Below, one piece after another: positions 15,989 to 24,183 of a DNA stretch of 49,754 nt. The notes below the pieces were generated by a model that searched no databases, was not told where the DNA came from, and was given only the letters and a program-made list of their open reading frames with translations. The DNA comes from RGIG7378 sp964500525 (lineage in GTDB: Bacteria > Bacillota > Clostridia > RGIG7378): positions 1 to 49,754 of the forward strand of contig CAZCOE010000066.1 of the NCBI GenBank assembly GCA_964500525.1, written 5' to 3'. The position numbers and the translations under genes are program-made. Numbering within the stretch: the first letter of the stretch is position 1; each line of letters begins with the position of its first letter.

Positions 15989-17020
15989 CTATTTGTAATA
16001 ATCCTCTATACCGGAAACCACAATTTCGACTATATCCACATCATCTATACGGGATTTCAGCTTGGCAATATTGGCGGTCATCCTCTTGTTGCCATAGCCT
16101 GCCTGTTCTCCCATGAGCAACTCTGTCAGCCTGACAACGTTGGAAAACATGTCTCTCTGAGGCCCGGGGCTGAAATCTATCACTCTGGTGGTCAATTCCT
16201 CCGGCCCGCCGTAGACCGCTCCGGGAAAGGCTCTCCGGCTGTATTCGGGAATGCACTGAATCCATGGCTTGCCCCATTTTGAAAGCATCAGGCTGTCGAT
16301 GGATGCAAAAATCCCGGGCAGCAGGTCCCTGAACTCACTGAGCTGCTCCCAGTTGTTGGCAAACAGGCAGCGCTTATCTGAGAAGGCGGTGAGTGCTGCA
16401 ATGTCCTCAAACTCCATTGTGCTCCGGTCAAAAATCCGGTCCAGAAATCTGCCGCAGTCGAACATGGCCCTGACCCCTTCGTCAGCCTCGTACAGGTCCC
16501 TGTACAGCTGCTCCACTGTCAGATATGCAGAGTAGTAATCCTCCACCCAGCGAGTCAGCTGCCTGGCAGCAGTCGGGTATCTGTCTATGCAGTGGGCCAG
16601 GAGCCTCATGAGCAGCTCTGCACCGGCTGCAGTGCCATACATCAGGGTCTGGTTGATCAGCTCATATGCGAAGCAGAGAATATAGCCCTCATCGGTGATC
16701 ATCTCTCTGCCCTCTGAGAACTCTCTGCGCCAATACAGATAGTAATCCCGCTGCTCAGGAGTCATATCGGAATAGGTGGGCAGCTCAGCCCTGAAGGGCA
16801 CAAAAGCTGTGGTCTCCCCTCCTGTGCCCAACCACCGGACAGAGTCCTCCAGGAGTACGCCAACCTTGGACCGGGCAGTCTGCCTGTCCATAACCGGCAA
16901 CAGGTGCTTGGACTGAGGAGATCCTGCCTGTCCCCGGGAACTCCGTTCTCCTCCTATGAGGGACCTCTGAAATGCCTCTTCGTCCGGATCCACATAGGCG
17001 GAAAATTTTCTCTTTTCCAC
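15989..17020 (-). CDS. TerB-N domain protein
   Basis: 343 residues, no signal peptide or membrane helix. The central region (about residues 85-160) has the TerB-N pattern: YSDMTPEQRDYYLYWRREF and EGYILCFAYELIN. This domain occurs in tellurite-resistance-linked and ATPase-associated proteins of unknown mechanism. The first ~60 residues look disordered and charged. It heads a two-gene unit with the CYTH protein. No typical Ter partner (TerC, TerD, TerZ) is nearby, so the metal-stress link is not supported by context. Confidence 0.75.
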   Translation of the reverse strand: MEKRKFSAYVDPDEEAFQRSLIGGERSSRGQAGSPQSKHLLPVMDRQTARSKVGVLLEDSVRWLGTGGETTAFVPFRAELPTYSDMTPEQRDYYLYWRREFSEGREMITDEGYILCFAYELINQTLMYGTAAGAELLMRLLAHCIDRYPTAARQLTRWVEDYYSAYLTVEQLYRDLYEADEGVRAMFDCGRFLDRIFDRSTMEFEDIAALTAFSDKRCLFANNWEQLSEFRDLLPGIFASIDSLMLSKWGKPWIQCIPEYSRRAFPGAVYGGPEELTTRVIDFSPGPQRDMFSNVVRLTELLMGEQAGYGNKRMTANIAKLKSRIDDVDIVEIVVSGIEDYYK

Positions 17021-17149
17021 GAACCGGCCACCTCCCTTCTCCCAATCAGCTCAATAATACAAAAATTATAACCGAATAAGTTTTCCATGGAAAGTGAATT
17101 ATGACCCTGACCGGCAAATATAATAGTGCAAAAGGAACAGCGAGGGAGC

Positions 17150-17287
17150 ATGACTCCGTTTAAGAAATATTTGTTGGTATTCTTGATTCTTGCCCTGGTG
17201 GTATGCGGCGTCCTGTCGGCTGTGGGTGAAAACAGTCGTCCGGTTACTGCAGCCAGCTCCATAATGTATGAAGGGCCGGTTCCGTAA
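17150..17287 (+). CDS. Small single-pass membrane peptide upstream of the M50 protease
   Basis: 45 codons: MTPFKKYLLVFLILALVVCG (one N-terminal membrane helix) and a short extracellular tail ending GPVP. GAGGG lies 3 bases before the ATG. It overlaps the start of the M50 protease by 20 bases, so the protease, which lacks its own Shine-Dalgarno, is probably translated by coupling. M50 proteases of the SpoIVFB group are held inactive by membrane partners, so a regulatory role is possible but unproven. It may instead be only a leader peptide for coupling. Confidence 0.5.
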   Translation: MTPFKKYLLVFLILALVVCGVLSAVGENSRPVTAASSIMYEGPVP

Positions 17288-18167
17288 TCAGTGGCCCGGT
17301 GTTGCAGCTTGGGGCCTCAGACTGATCACCGATGTGTGGTTTGGAAACATAGATGTATTCTTCGTTCGCCTGCTGTCAATGGTCCTCCACGAAGCAGCCC
17401 ATATTATTGCAGGAGTCATTCTCCTGGGTCAATGGCCCAGGGAGTTTCGGATAATGCCCTGGGGATTTTATCTCCACATAGATATGGAATTCTCTCCGGT
17501 GTGGAAGCGGATTATTGTTCTGCTGGCAGGACCCGGTGCGAACATGATGCTCTGGCTTATATTCCGCAGGCTGTCCATGGAAGTGTATGGGGAGATGAAC
17601 CTGATATTGATGCTGTTTAACCTGGTGCCTGTGCCGCCTCTGGACGGAGGCCTGCTGGCTCAGTCACTGGGGCTGCATTCCAGATTGCCAGGAACACTGA
17701 CACAGCTCCGGGAGCTGGCCCCTGCCCTGTTGGGCTCCTGCATTGCAGCAACCGGGATACTGCATATCAACCTGGGGATCCGCGTGCTGATACCAATTCT
17801 GTGTGGAGTGGCTCTGTTGACTCCCCGCCAGGACAAAGGAGAGATGATTATGATGGGAATGTCTGCCCATATGGCCAAGCGCAGGAGGCTGCGGAAAAAC
17901 CGTTTCCTGGAACTGCGGACTGTGGCTGTAAATGAGGAAACCCAGATACAGAAAATCGCGGAGCACATGCCCCGCGACACCTATAACGTATATTGTGTAT
18001 TGGCAGAAGATATGACACCCTGCGGATATGTCAGTGAGACTCAGCTCCTGGATGCCATGCTGGCAGGTCAGATGGAATGGCCTGTGGCAGCTATTACAAA
18101 TCCCGGACCAGGTCCCTCCAATCCAGGTCTCCGCGCTCCAAGCCGTGGATCAAGATCTCTGCTGTAG
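17268..18167 (+). CDS. M50 (site-2 type) membrane zinc protease, SpoIVFB-like
   Basis: 299 residues. It has the HExxH zinc motif within a membrane helix (HEAAH, residues 41-45) and the third ligand in NLVPVPPLDGG (Asp126), the arrangement of intramembrane S2P proteases. The other membrane helices are IIVLLAGPGANMMLWLIF and VLIPILCGVALL. Residues ~215-275 resemble a single CBS-like segment, as in SpoIVFB. SpoIVFB cleaves pro-sigma-K in the forespore; a similar regulated proteolysis role is inferred. The last ~24 residues are encoded opposite the mgsA-like gene (74-base overlap) and are Pro/Gly/Ser/Arg-rich, so this tail is probably a read-through product of a lost stop. Confidence 0.82.
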   Translation: MKGRFRNQWPGVAAWGLRLITDVWFGNIDVFFVRLLSMVLHEAAHIIAGVILLGQWPREFRIMPWGFYLHIDMEFSPVWKRIIVLLAGPGANMMLWLIFRRLSMEVYGEMNLILMLFNLVPVPPLDGGLLAQSLGLHSRLPGTLTQLRELAPALLGSCIAATGILHINLGIRVLIPILCGVALLTPRQDKGEMIMMGMSAHMAKRRRLRKNRFLELRTVAVNEETQIQKIAEHMPRDTYNVYCVLAEDMTPCGYVSETQLLDAMLAGQMEWPVAAITNPGPGPSNPGLRAPSRGSRSLL

Positions 18168-18495
18168 CCATGTTTGTGGCATAGGGCACGTCGTGTATGT
18201 CACAGTGGGTGAAGAGCTGTCCCTCCTCATCATAGGCATTGGACCCGGGCAGAGTGTTGGTAAAGTAGATCATCATGTCTATCTCGCCGCAGATAATCTT
18301 GGTGTCCAACTGTCTCAGACCTCCCAGCAGACCGGGGGACAGGGATTCAATAGGCAGCTTGGTATTCTCCATAATAGCATCTGCTGTAGATCCTGTGGCG
18401 AACAGCTTGTGTGCAGACAATACGCCAGAATATGCAACGCAGAAGTTTGCCATTAGTTCCTTTTTATTGTCATGAGCAATAAGTGCGATGTTCAT
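18094..18495 (-). CDS. Methylglyoxal-synthase-like protein lacking catalytic aspartates
   Basis: 133 residues, clearly an MGS-like domain: NIALIAHDNKKELM (HD pair), KLFATGSTADAI and DVPYATNMATAEILI. However, the GGDQQ motif that carries the catalytic Asp (Asp71 in E. coli MgsA) reads GGLRQ, and the FxDPL segment (Asp101 and the nearby His98 region) reads YFTNTLPGS. Ordinary dihydroxyacetone-phosphate to methylglyoxal chemistry is therefore doubtful. GGGGA precedes the ATG. It is the last gene of the minDE run, where a normal mgsA often lies in Clostridia. It overlaps the M50 gene by 74 bases at the 3' ends. Confidence 0.8.
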   Translation of the reverse strand: MNIALIAHDNKKELMANFCVAYSGVLSAHKLFATGSTADAIMENTKLPIESLSPGLLGGLRQLDTKIICGEIDMMIYFTNTLPGSNAYDEEGQLFTHCDIHDVPYATNMATAEILIHGLERGDLDWRDLVRDL

Positions 18496-18533
18496 AAATC
18501 CCCGTCAAAATAGATCCAAAATGGTTGATAAAG

Positions 18534-18812
18534 TCAGCTCTCGGCCTCCCTGGGATATATAGGCACAGTCACTTCCATATATGGAATGGCGCCTACCCCT
18601 TCCAAGGAATTCCGCATTCTAATTATAACACGAATGTCGCTTTCTTCAATACCCACATGCTTCTTCAGTGTCCTCACCAAGTCCTGGGTGATTATGTCCA
18701 GCTTGTCCGGGGCGATGTTGGTTTTGTCCATGATAAAACTTCTCTCCAGCCGCATTGCAGCCTCCTTGCCGGAGGTGCCTTTCCTGTCCTTCAATATGTC
18801 TAATATGTTCAT
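18534..18812 (-). CDS. minE: Cell division topological specificity factor MinE
   Basis: 92 residues, normal for MinE. The anti-MinCD region includes KEAAMRLERSFIMDK, and the C-terminal topological domain includes TLKKHVGIEESDIRVII and EVTVPI. MinE stimulates the MinD ATPase at the membrane and sets where division can occur. AGGAGG precedes the ATG; the gap to minD is 8 bases. Confidence 0.9.
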   Translation of the reverse strand: MNILDILKDRKGTSGKEAAMRLERSFIMDKTNIAPDKLDIITQDLVRTLKKHVGIEESDIRVIIRMRNSLEGVGAIPYMEVTVPIYPREAES

Positions 18813-18820
18813 TCTTCCTC

Positions 18821-19597
18821 CTAACTCTCCACCGCAGATCTTGCACCGGTGGTCTTTCCATAGGGCATGTCCATAAGGGATCCTGTAATGCGGGATGCTA
18901 TTTTGCGAAATTCCCGGCCTGCATGAGATCTGAGGCTGCGGGCTGTCAATTCTCCCCGGTTGGTGCTGATAACAACGGCCTTGTCGTCGGGCACATATCC
19001 AATAGAGCTTACTCCCAGGATGTTCTCAATGTCCTGGCAGGATACCATATTGCCCTTTCGCATCATCTCACCTCGGATTTTGTTGATAATCAGCCTGATG
19101 CTGAATATTCCATCGCTGGACAGCACACCTATAATCCGGTCTGCGTCCCTGATAGCGGCCACCTCCGGGGTGGTAATGACTATGGCCTCATCCGCTCCTG
19201 CCACCGAGGTGCGATAGCCCCGATCTATTCCAGCCGGACAATCAATGAGCACGTAGTCAAAGGCCTCCTTCAGGGAACGACATATCCACTCCATGTGCTC
19301 CGGAGTCATCAATTCTATGTTTCTATGCTGTTCTGCAGGCAGCAGGTACAGGTTTTCGCTGCGTCTGTCCCGGATCAGGGCACTCCTTATGGTGCACTTG
19401 CGCTGGGCCGCATCCAGTGCCGTAAAGACGATTCTGTTTTCCAATCCCATGATGACATCCAGATTTCTGAGTCCCATGTCACCGTCCACCAAGGCCACAC
19501 TGTAGCCCATATCAGCCAGCGCAGCTCCGATGTTGGCAGTACACGTGCTCTTGCCTACTCCACCCTTGCCTGATGTGATAATAATACTTTTGCCCAT
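18821..19597 (-). CDS. minD: Septum site-determining ATPase MinD
   Basis: 258 residues. The deviant Walker A motif (SGKGGVGKST) is at residues 8-17, Walker B-like LVDGDMG and DYVLIDCPAGI follow. MinD is a dimerising ATPase that binds membrane and recruits MinC and MinE. The usual C-terminal amphipathic membrane-targeting helix (a basic GFxxRLF-type ending) is not apparent: the last 20 residues (after REFRKIASRITG) are polar and end ARSAVES. Start: ATG at 19597 with GGAGG upstream. minC is not present between PBP2 and minD, where it is normally found. Confidence 0.93.
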   Translation of the reverse strand: MGKSIIITSGKGGVGKSTCTANIGAALADMGYSVALVDGDMGLRNLDVIMGLENRIVFTALDAAQRKCTIRSALIRDRRSENLYLLPAEQHRNIELMTPEHMEWICRSLKEAFDYVLIDCPAGIDRGYRTSVAGADEAIVITTPEVAAIRDADRIIGVLSSDGIFSIRLIINKIRGEMMRKGNMVSCQDIENILGVSSIGYVPDDKAVVISTNRGELTARSLRSHAGREFRKIASRITGSLMDMPYGKTTGARSAVES

Positions 19598-19681
19598 AAA
19601 AAAACCTCCGTCATGCAAACGGAAGTATATTGTCATATAAATAGCGGATTCAAGAAGTGATTTGTCGAAGGCGAAAAAACA

Positions 19682-21772
19682 TTACTGATTGCCAAAGTAC
19701 TCCGTCAGAATGTCTCTGGCAATAGGTGCTGCATAGGAACCCCACACACCATGCTCTACCACGATGGCAACTGCTATTTCCGGATCGTCGGCAGGGGCAT
19801 AGCAAATGAAAACTGCGTTGGAGGACTCGCCAAACTGTTCCAAACCGGTTTCAGGGGTACCTGTTTTACATGCAACAGTGATCTGCTTCCCATTTACAGT
19901 GAAGTTGCTGAAGGTCTCCCATGCTGTACCGTCAACGGCGTTGGCAACAGCCATCATGCCGTCCTTTACAATTGCAACGTTAGTATCGCTGACGCCTGTA
20001 TCCTCCGTAGCAGTGAAGCCCTTGTATACAGTCTCTCCGTCGGAGTTTACAATCTTGTCCACCAGGTAGGGGGTCAGCAGATTTCCGCCGTTGGCAATGG
20101 CAGCTGTGTATCTGCACAGCTGAACAGGGGTGAAGATGTTGTACAGCTGACCGATGGAGGCCTGGGCTGTATCGGCACTTGTCCAGCCCTGTCCGTTTGT
20201 GATAGCCTTCTTTACCTCCGGGTTGTTGCGCATACCCTTCATCTCTCCGTAGATGTCGATGCCGGTATATTCCCCCAGGCCAAAGGTCTTGCACCACTTA
20301 TCTATATTGTTGATGCCTGCAAAGGATACTCCCAACTTGTGGAAGAACAGGTTGCATGAGGTCTCCAGGCCTGTAACGATATCGATAAGTCCATGGTCGT
20401 ATCCGTATTTCTTGTACTCCATGCAATATACCTTGTGACCCTGAATGTCCCATGATCCGTCGCAGTCGATGGTCATTCCCGGAGTGAACTTGCCGGATTC
20501 CAGGGCAGCGATGGCTACCAATGGCTTGAATGTGGAACCTGGGGCATAGAGTCCCTGGGTGGTTCTGTTGTAGGTGGGGCCGTTGTTTTCCTCCTTGTAA
20601 AGGTCAGCAATGGCCTGCTGGGCCTCCTCGTCATCGGCGGAGGCCAGGAACAGTGATGAATCATAGCTGGGGTAACTGACCATGGCCAATACCTTGCCGG
20701 TATTTACGTCCATAGCAATGGCAGCTCCTGCACAGGCATCGCCAAAGTTGGTCTCACCGTCGGCCTGGGAGGCTATTTTCTCAATGTTGGTCTTGAGGCT
20801 GTCGTAGGTGACCTGCTGCAGCGCCAGATCAACAGTCAGGTATATGTCGTTTCCGGGCCTGGCTGCCACTGTCTCCTGGGAGCTGATCTCCACGCCGTCG
20901 GGGTTAAGGGTAATTGTATTCTGTCCATTGTGGGGCTTGAGCCAGGATTCGTAGGTTTTCTCAATGCCCAGCTTGCCGATAACGTCGTCGGCGGAATAGT
21001 CCTTGCCTGCCTCCACCATGTCCTCGTACTCGCTGTCGGAAATGGCGGCGATGTAGCCTACCACGTGGGATACGATTTTGCCATAGCCATAGGTTCTGAA
21101 GGCTACCGGCTCGGTGAAAATACCTGTCAGGGCGTAGCTGTTTTCGTTGAGTGTGGCATAGGTGGACATGCTGATGTCCTCGGCAATCAGGATAGAACTG
21201 CCGGAAGTTGCCCACAGCAGCTCAAATCGCAATGCGGCGATAACATATGCAATGTCCGGGGTGTATTCCTCCTGATCTATGTCGAACTCCTTGAGAATGG
21301 CGTGGTACATCTCCTGGGCAGAGCACCCCTCCTCCAGATCCTCCAGGGTCAGGCCGGTGAAGTTCCGGAAAAAGGCCACTTTGTTGGCCTTGGACTTCAT
21401 GGCATAGCCATATTGGATGTCCGGATAGCTGATATATTTTCCAAAGGAATAGCTGAATTTGTCTCCGTTCTCGGACAGAGTCCGCAAAACCAGACCCAAA
21501 GTGTTATTGATATCGGTGCTGCTTACACCATGTCGAACGGCCATGTACAGGTTATAGCCAATGCGGCTGCCGGCCAATGTCTCTCCTCCCGCAGCAAAAA
21601 TCGAGCCTCTGGGAGCCTCTATAATGTGGGTCTCCAGAGTATTGCCCCCGGACAGCCCGGCTGCATTGTTCTTGCCTCCATCCAGGACCTGCAGCACAAA
21701 GAGTCTGGCTATACAGGCCACCAGCACGAAAGCAAGGAAAATATATATAATTGCAAATCTCTTCTTGCTCAT
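19682..21772 (-). CDS. mrdA: Penicillin-binding protein 2 type transpeptidase
   Basis: 696 residues. N-terminal membrane anchor FAIIYIFLAFVLVACIARLFVL, then a dimerisation/pedestal domain, then the transpeptidase: SxxK in GLYAPGSTFKPLVA, SxN in TSCNLFFHKLG and KTG in VACKTGTPE. It cross-links peptidoglycan during lateral growth together with MreBCD. It lies one base after mreD, as is standard. The SEDS partner RodA, often in the same cluster, is not in the window. An 84-base gap separates it from minD. Confidence 0.93.
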   Translation of the reverse strand: MSKKRFAIIYIFLAFVLVACIARLFVLQVLDGGKNNAAGLSGGNTLETHIIEAPRGSIFAAGGETLAGSRIGYNLYMAVRHGVSSTDINNTLGLVLRTLSENGDKFSYSFGKYISYPDIQYGYAMKSKANKVAFFRNFTGLTLEDLEEGCSAQEMYHAILKEFDIDQEEYTPDIAYVIAALRFELLWATSGSSILIAEDISMSTYATLNENSYALTGIFTEPVAFRTYGYGKIVSHVVGYIAAISDSEYEDMVEAGKDYSADDVIGKLGIEKTYESWLKPHNGQNTITLNPDGVEISSQETVAARPGNDIYLTVDLALQQVTYDSLKTNIEKIASQADGETNFGDACAGAAIAMDVNTGKVLAMVSYPSYDSSLFLASADDEEAQQAIADLYKEENNGPTYNRTTQGLYAPGSTFKPLVAIAALESGKFTPGMTIDCDGSWDIQGHKVYCMEYKKYGYDHGLIDIVTGLETSCNLFFHKLGVSFAGINNIDKWCKTFGLGEYTGIDIYGEMKGMRNNPEVKKAITNGQGWTSADTAQASIGQLYNIFTPVQLCRYTAAIANGGNLLTPYLVDKIVNSDGETVYKGFTATEDTGVSDTNVAIVKDGMMAVANAVDGTAWETFSNFTVNGKQITVACKTGTPETGLEQFGESSNAVFICYAPADDPEIAVAIVVEHGVWGSYAAPIARDILTEYFGNQ

Positions 21773-21773
21773 A

Positions 21774-22295
21774 TCAGTAAATAGTCTTGGACCTCTTGCG
21801 TCGGTTATCCTGGACGCCTACGATAATGGTCCGGGTCACGATGTAGGGGGCAATCACTGCCAGCGTATACAGGGTTCTTGGGAAAACGCGTTTGGAAATC
21901 ATATCCACCAGCTGGGCCATTCCCTCTGTTACAAACAGGCAGGACATGGTTTCGCTGATCAGGGACGCCACCAGTATGCACACCAGGAGCCATAGATATT
22001 TCCAGATGCCCTGGGCAGCCTTGCGGAAAATGTTCACGATAAAGGCCAGGCAGGGATACATAAGCATATACAGGCCGTTGATTCCATGAATCGACAGCAT
22101 GTCCATGCAGAATCCGTTGATGGCTGCCATTACAATGCCAAAACCCTCCACCTCGAAGGCAATGCACAGTGTAAACAGCAGCAGGAAATCAGGTGTCACG
22201 CCGCCTATGGCAATATAACCTGCCAGAGTAGTCTGCAAAACCAGACAGATATACAGGCTGACTGCATATACCAGTGCCTTAATCACCTTGTTCAT
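21774..22295 (-). CDS. mreD: Rod shape-determining membrane protein MreD
   Basis: 173 residues, almost all membrane helices (YAVSLYICLVLQTTLAGYIAI, FLLLFTLCIAFEVEGFGIVMA, LWLLVCILVASLISETMSCLF). The size and position between mreC and PBP2 identify it; MreD sequences are poorly conserved. It links MreB/MreC to the elongation machinery. Its start overlaps the mreC stop by four bases. Confidence 0.88.
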   Translation of the reverse strand: MNKVIKALVYAVSLYICLVLQTTLAGYIAIGGVTPDFLLLFTLCIAFEVEGFGIVMAAINGFCMDMLSIHGINGLYMLMYPCLAFIVNIFRKAAQGIWKYLWLLVCILVASLISETMSCLFVTEGMAQLVDMISKRVFPRTLYTLAVIAPYIVTRTIIVGVQDNRRKRSKTIY

Positions 22296-23134
22296 TGTGC
22301 TGCCTCTCTATCTGCCGTCTTGAGGATCATGACAGTCTCCAGCTTGCTGAAATCCACCGCCGGCTTCACCATTGCATATTGCTCGATGCTGCTGCCCTCC
22401 TGGGCAAATGCATGGATTGTGCCTATAATCAGTCCTCCCGGGTAAATCCCGCCTATGCCTGATGTCTCCACCACGTCTCCCACCTTAAGGCCTGTAGAGG
22501 ATGGAATATACTCCATCATAAGCTTACCCTCAGTTTTGACCTGGTAGCTGCCATAGACCATGACCATTTCCCGGCTGGCGGTCATAACCGAGCTCACATA
22601 TGTGTCCTCGTCCAGCAGTGTGGATACCGTGGCAGAATTCAGCGAAACCTCGGATATGCGGCCAATCAGGCCATCCCCGTTTATAACAGTATCGTTAACC
22701 GCAATGCCGTCCTTTGAGCCCTTGTTGATAGTGAATTGGAAGAAAAATACGCCTGGGCTCTTGGCAATTACAGTGGCGTGGACATACTCGTAGTCACTGT
22801 ATTCCTCTGTGATATTCAACAGCTTACTGAGTTCCTCATTGCGCTTTGCGTAGTGCTGGTACTTCCTCAGGGTATCCTGACACTCGTTCAGCTGCTGCTT
22901 GGTGGCCTCCAGTTCTGCTCTCAGGGCCTGATTGCCCCGAATGTTTTCAAAAAAGCCATTTACGTTTTCAAAGGCGCTGGCAACCACCGATTGTCCCGGA
23001 GAAACTATGGTCTGCACCACTTTGCGGGAAGCAAGCCTGGCGCCGTCGGCCAGATAAAAGATAAAGAACAAGGCTGCACATACAAACATTGTAATGAAAA
23101 ATGCCGGCAGTATCCTGCGTACATATTGTCTCAT
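22292..23134 (-). CDS. mreC: Rod shape-determining protein MreC
   Basis: 280 residues. One N-terminal membrane helix (ILPAFFITMFVCAALFFIFYL), then a coiled coil (about residues 65-105, LRAELEATKQQLNECQDTLRKY), then a beta-rich periplasm-side domain with VNDTVINGDGLIGRISEV and GIYPGGLIIGTI typical of MreC. It scaffolds PBP2 outside the membrane. Overlaps mreB and mreD by four bases on each side. Confidence 0.92.
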   Translation of the reverse strand: MRQYVRRILPAFFITMFVCAALFFIFYLADGARLASRKVVQTIVSPGQSVVASAFENVNGFFENIRGNQALRAELEATKQQLNECQDTLRKYQHYAKRNEELSKLLNITEEYSDYEYVHATVIAKSPGVFFFQFTINKGSKDGIAVNDTVINGDGLIGRISEVSLNSATVSTLLDEDTYVSSVMTASREMVMVYGSYQVKTEGKLMMEYIPSSTGLKVGDVVETSGIGGIYPGGLIIGTIHAFAQEGSSIEQYAMVKPAVDFSKLETVMILKTADREAAQ

Positions 23135-24168
23135 TTGTCTCTCCCGCTGATAATCTTAATCTTGCTGCGCTGGTACATAAACTGCCCCGCTGCATTTGCA
23201 CCCAGCACGGTGCCGTTTTCAGGCTCCTTGCTCAGGTGTGCCTTGATACCGGTCTGGACAGACACCAGGCTCTCCAGCCCCTTTAGCTGGGACCCGCCTC
23301 CTGTCAGTATCATGCCCTTGTCATATATGCCCGACAACAGTTCGTAGGGAGTCTTCTGTTTCACGATCTCCACCATGCTGAGAATCTTCCTGACCACCTC
23401 ATCTATGCAGCCCTGAATCTCTCCTGCTGTTACGGACATGTCTCTGGGCATTCCGGAGGCCAGATCCACCGCCTTGAACATGGTCATGGCTTCGCTGTTG
23501 CTGCTGCCGCAGGCGTTGCCCAAGGTCTTCTTGATATTCTCTGCAGTTGTGGCAGAAATCGACATGCCGTATCTCCTGCGAACATGGTTAATAATGGCCT
23601 GATCTATGTCTCCGCTGCCTACGTTGATATGCTTGTAGGACACAACTCCGCCGTAGGAGAGCACTGCTGCCTCAGAGGTATCTTTGCCTATATTTACCAA
23701 CATCATGGCGTCCCAGGAATGGCCGTCATAGCCCTCGTAGAATGCCGCCGCCATGGTTTTATCCACTATGGTTGCCCGGACGTTTCCCACACCCAGGACA
23801 GCCTTCATAATATTTGTCTGCTCGATATCGTCCAATCCATACAGGGCACACACGTCGATTTTCAGCTTGGACACTCCGGCCCTGGTAATATGATTCCTGT
23901 CCAGCAAATCTGCCAGCAGGTCGGTCAATGCCTGGGGATCTGCGGCAAGTCCGTTTTTGATAGGGCGGAGGGCAGTAATGCCTCTGGGTGTGCGGCCAAC
24001 CATCTCCTGGGCCTCTGCTCCTGCAGCAACTACTGTCTTCTTTTTCGTATAGACAATAACACTGGGCTCAGAAATGACCTGGTCCCTGGCATAGCTGTAA
24101 ATACGGATGGAAGTAGCTCCGATATCCAAACCTATACGATTGTTAAGCCTACGAAATAAATTAAACAT
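23131..24168 (-). CDS. mreB: Rod shape-determining protein MreB/Mbl-like
   Basis: 345 residues. An actin-fold ATPase: phosphate loop RIGLDIGATSIRIYSY near residue 12, LRPIKNGLAADPQALTDLL, VDKTMAAAFYEG, LVNIGKDTSEAAVLSYGGVV and adenosine motif GMILTGGGSQLKGLE. The N-terminus reads GATS rather than the usual GTAN, so it is a divergent MreB. It polymerises under the membrane and guides wall synthesis. It is followed by mreC with an ATGA overlap. No good Shine-Dalgarno precedes the ATG. Confidence 0.9.
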   Translation of the reverse strand: MFNLFRRLNNRIGLDIGATSIRIYSYARDQVISEPSVIVYTKKKTVVAAGAEAQEMVGRTPRGITALRPIKNGLAADPQALTDLLADLLDRNHITRAGVSKLKIDVCALYGLDDIEQTNIMKAVLGVGNVRATIVDKTMAAAFYEGYDGHSWDAMMLVNIGKDTSEAAVLSYGGVVSYKHINVGSGDIDQAIINHVRRRYGMSISATTAENIKKTLGNACGSSNSEAMTMFKAVDLASGMPRDMSVTAGEIQGCIDEVVRKILSMVEIVKQKTPYELLSGIYDKGMILTGGGSQLKGLESLVSVQTGIKAHLSKEPENGTVLGANAAGQFMYQRSKIKIISGRDK

Positions 24169-24183
24169 GCATTAATTTTATTA

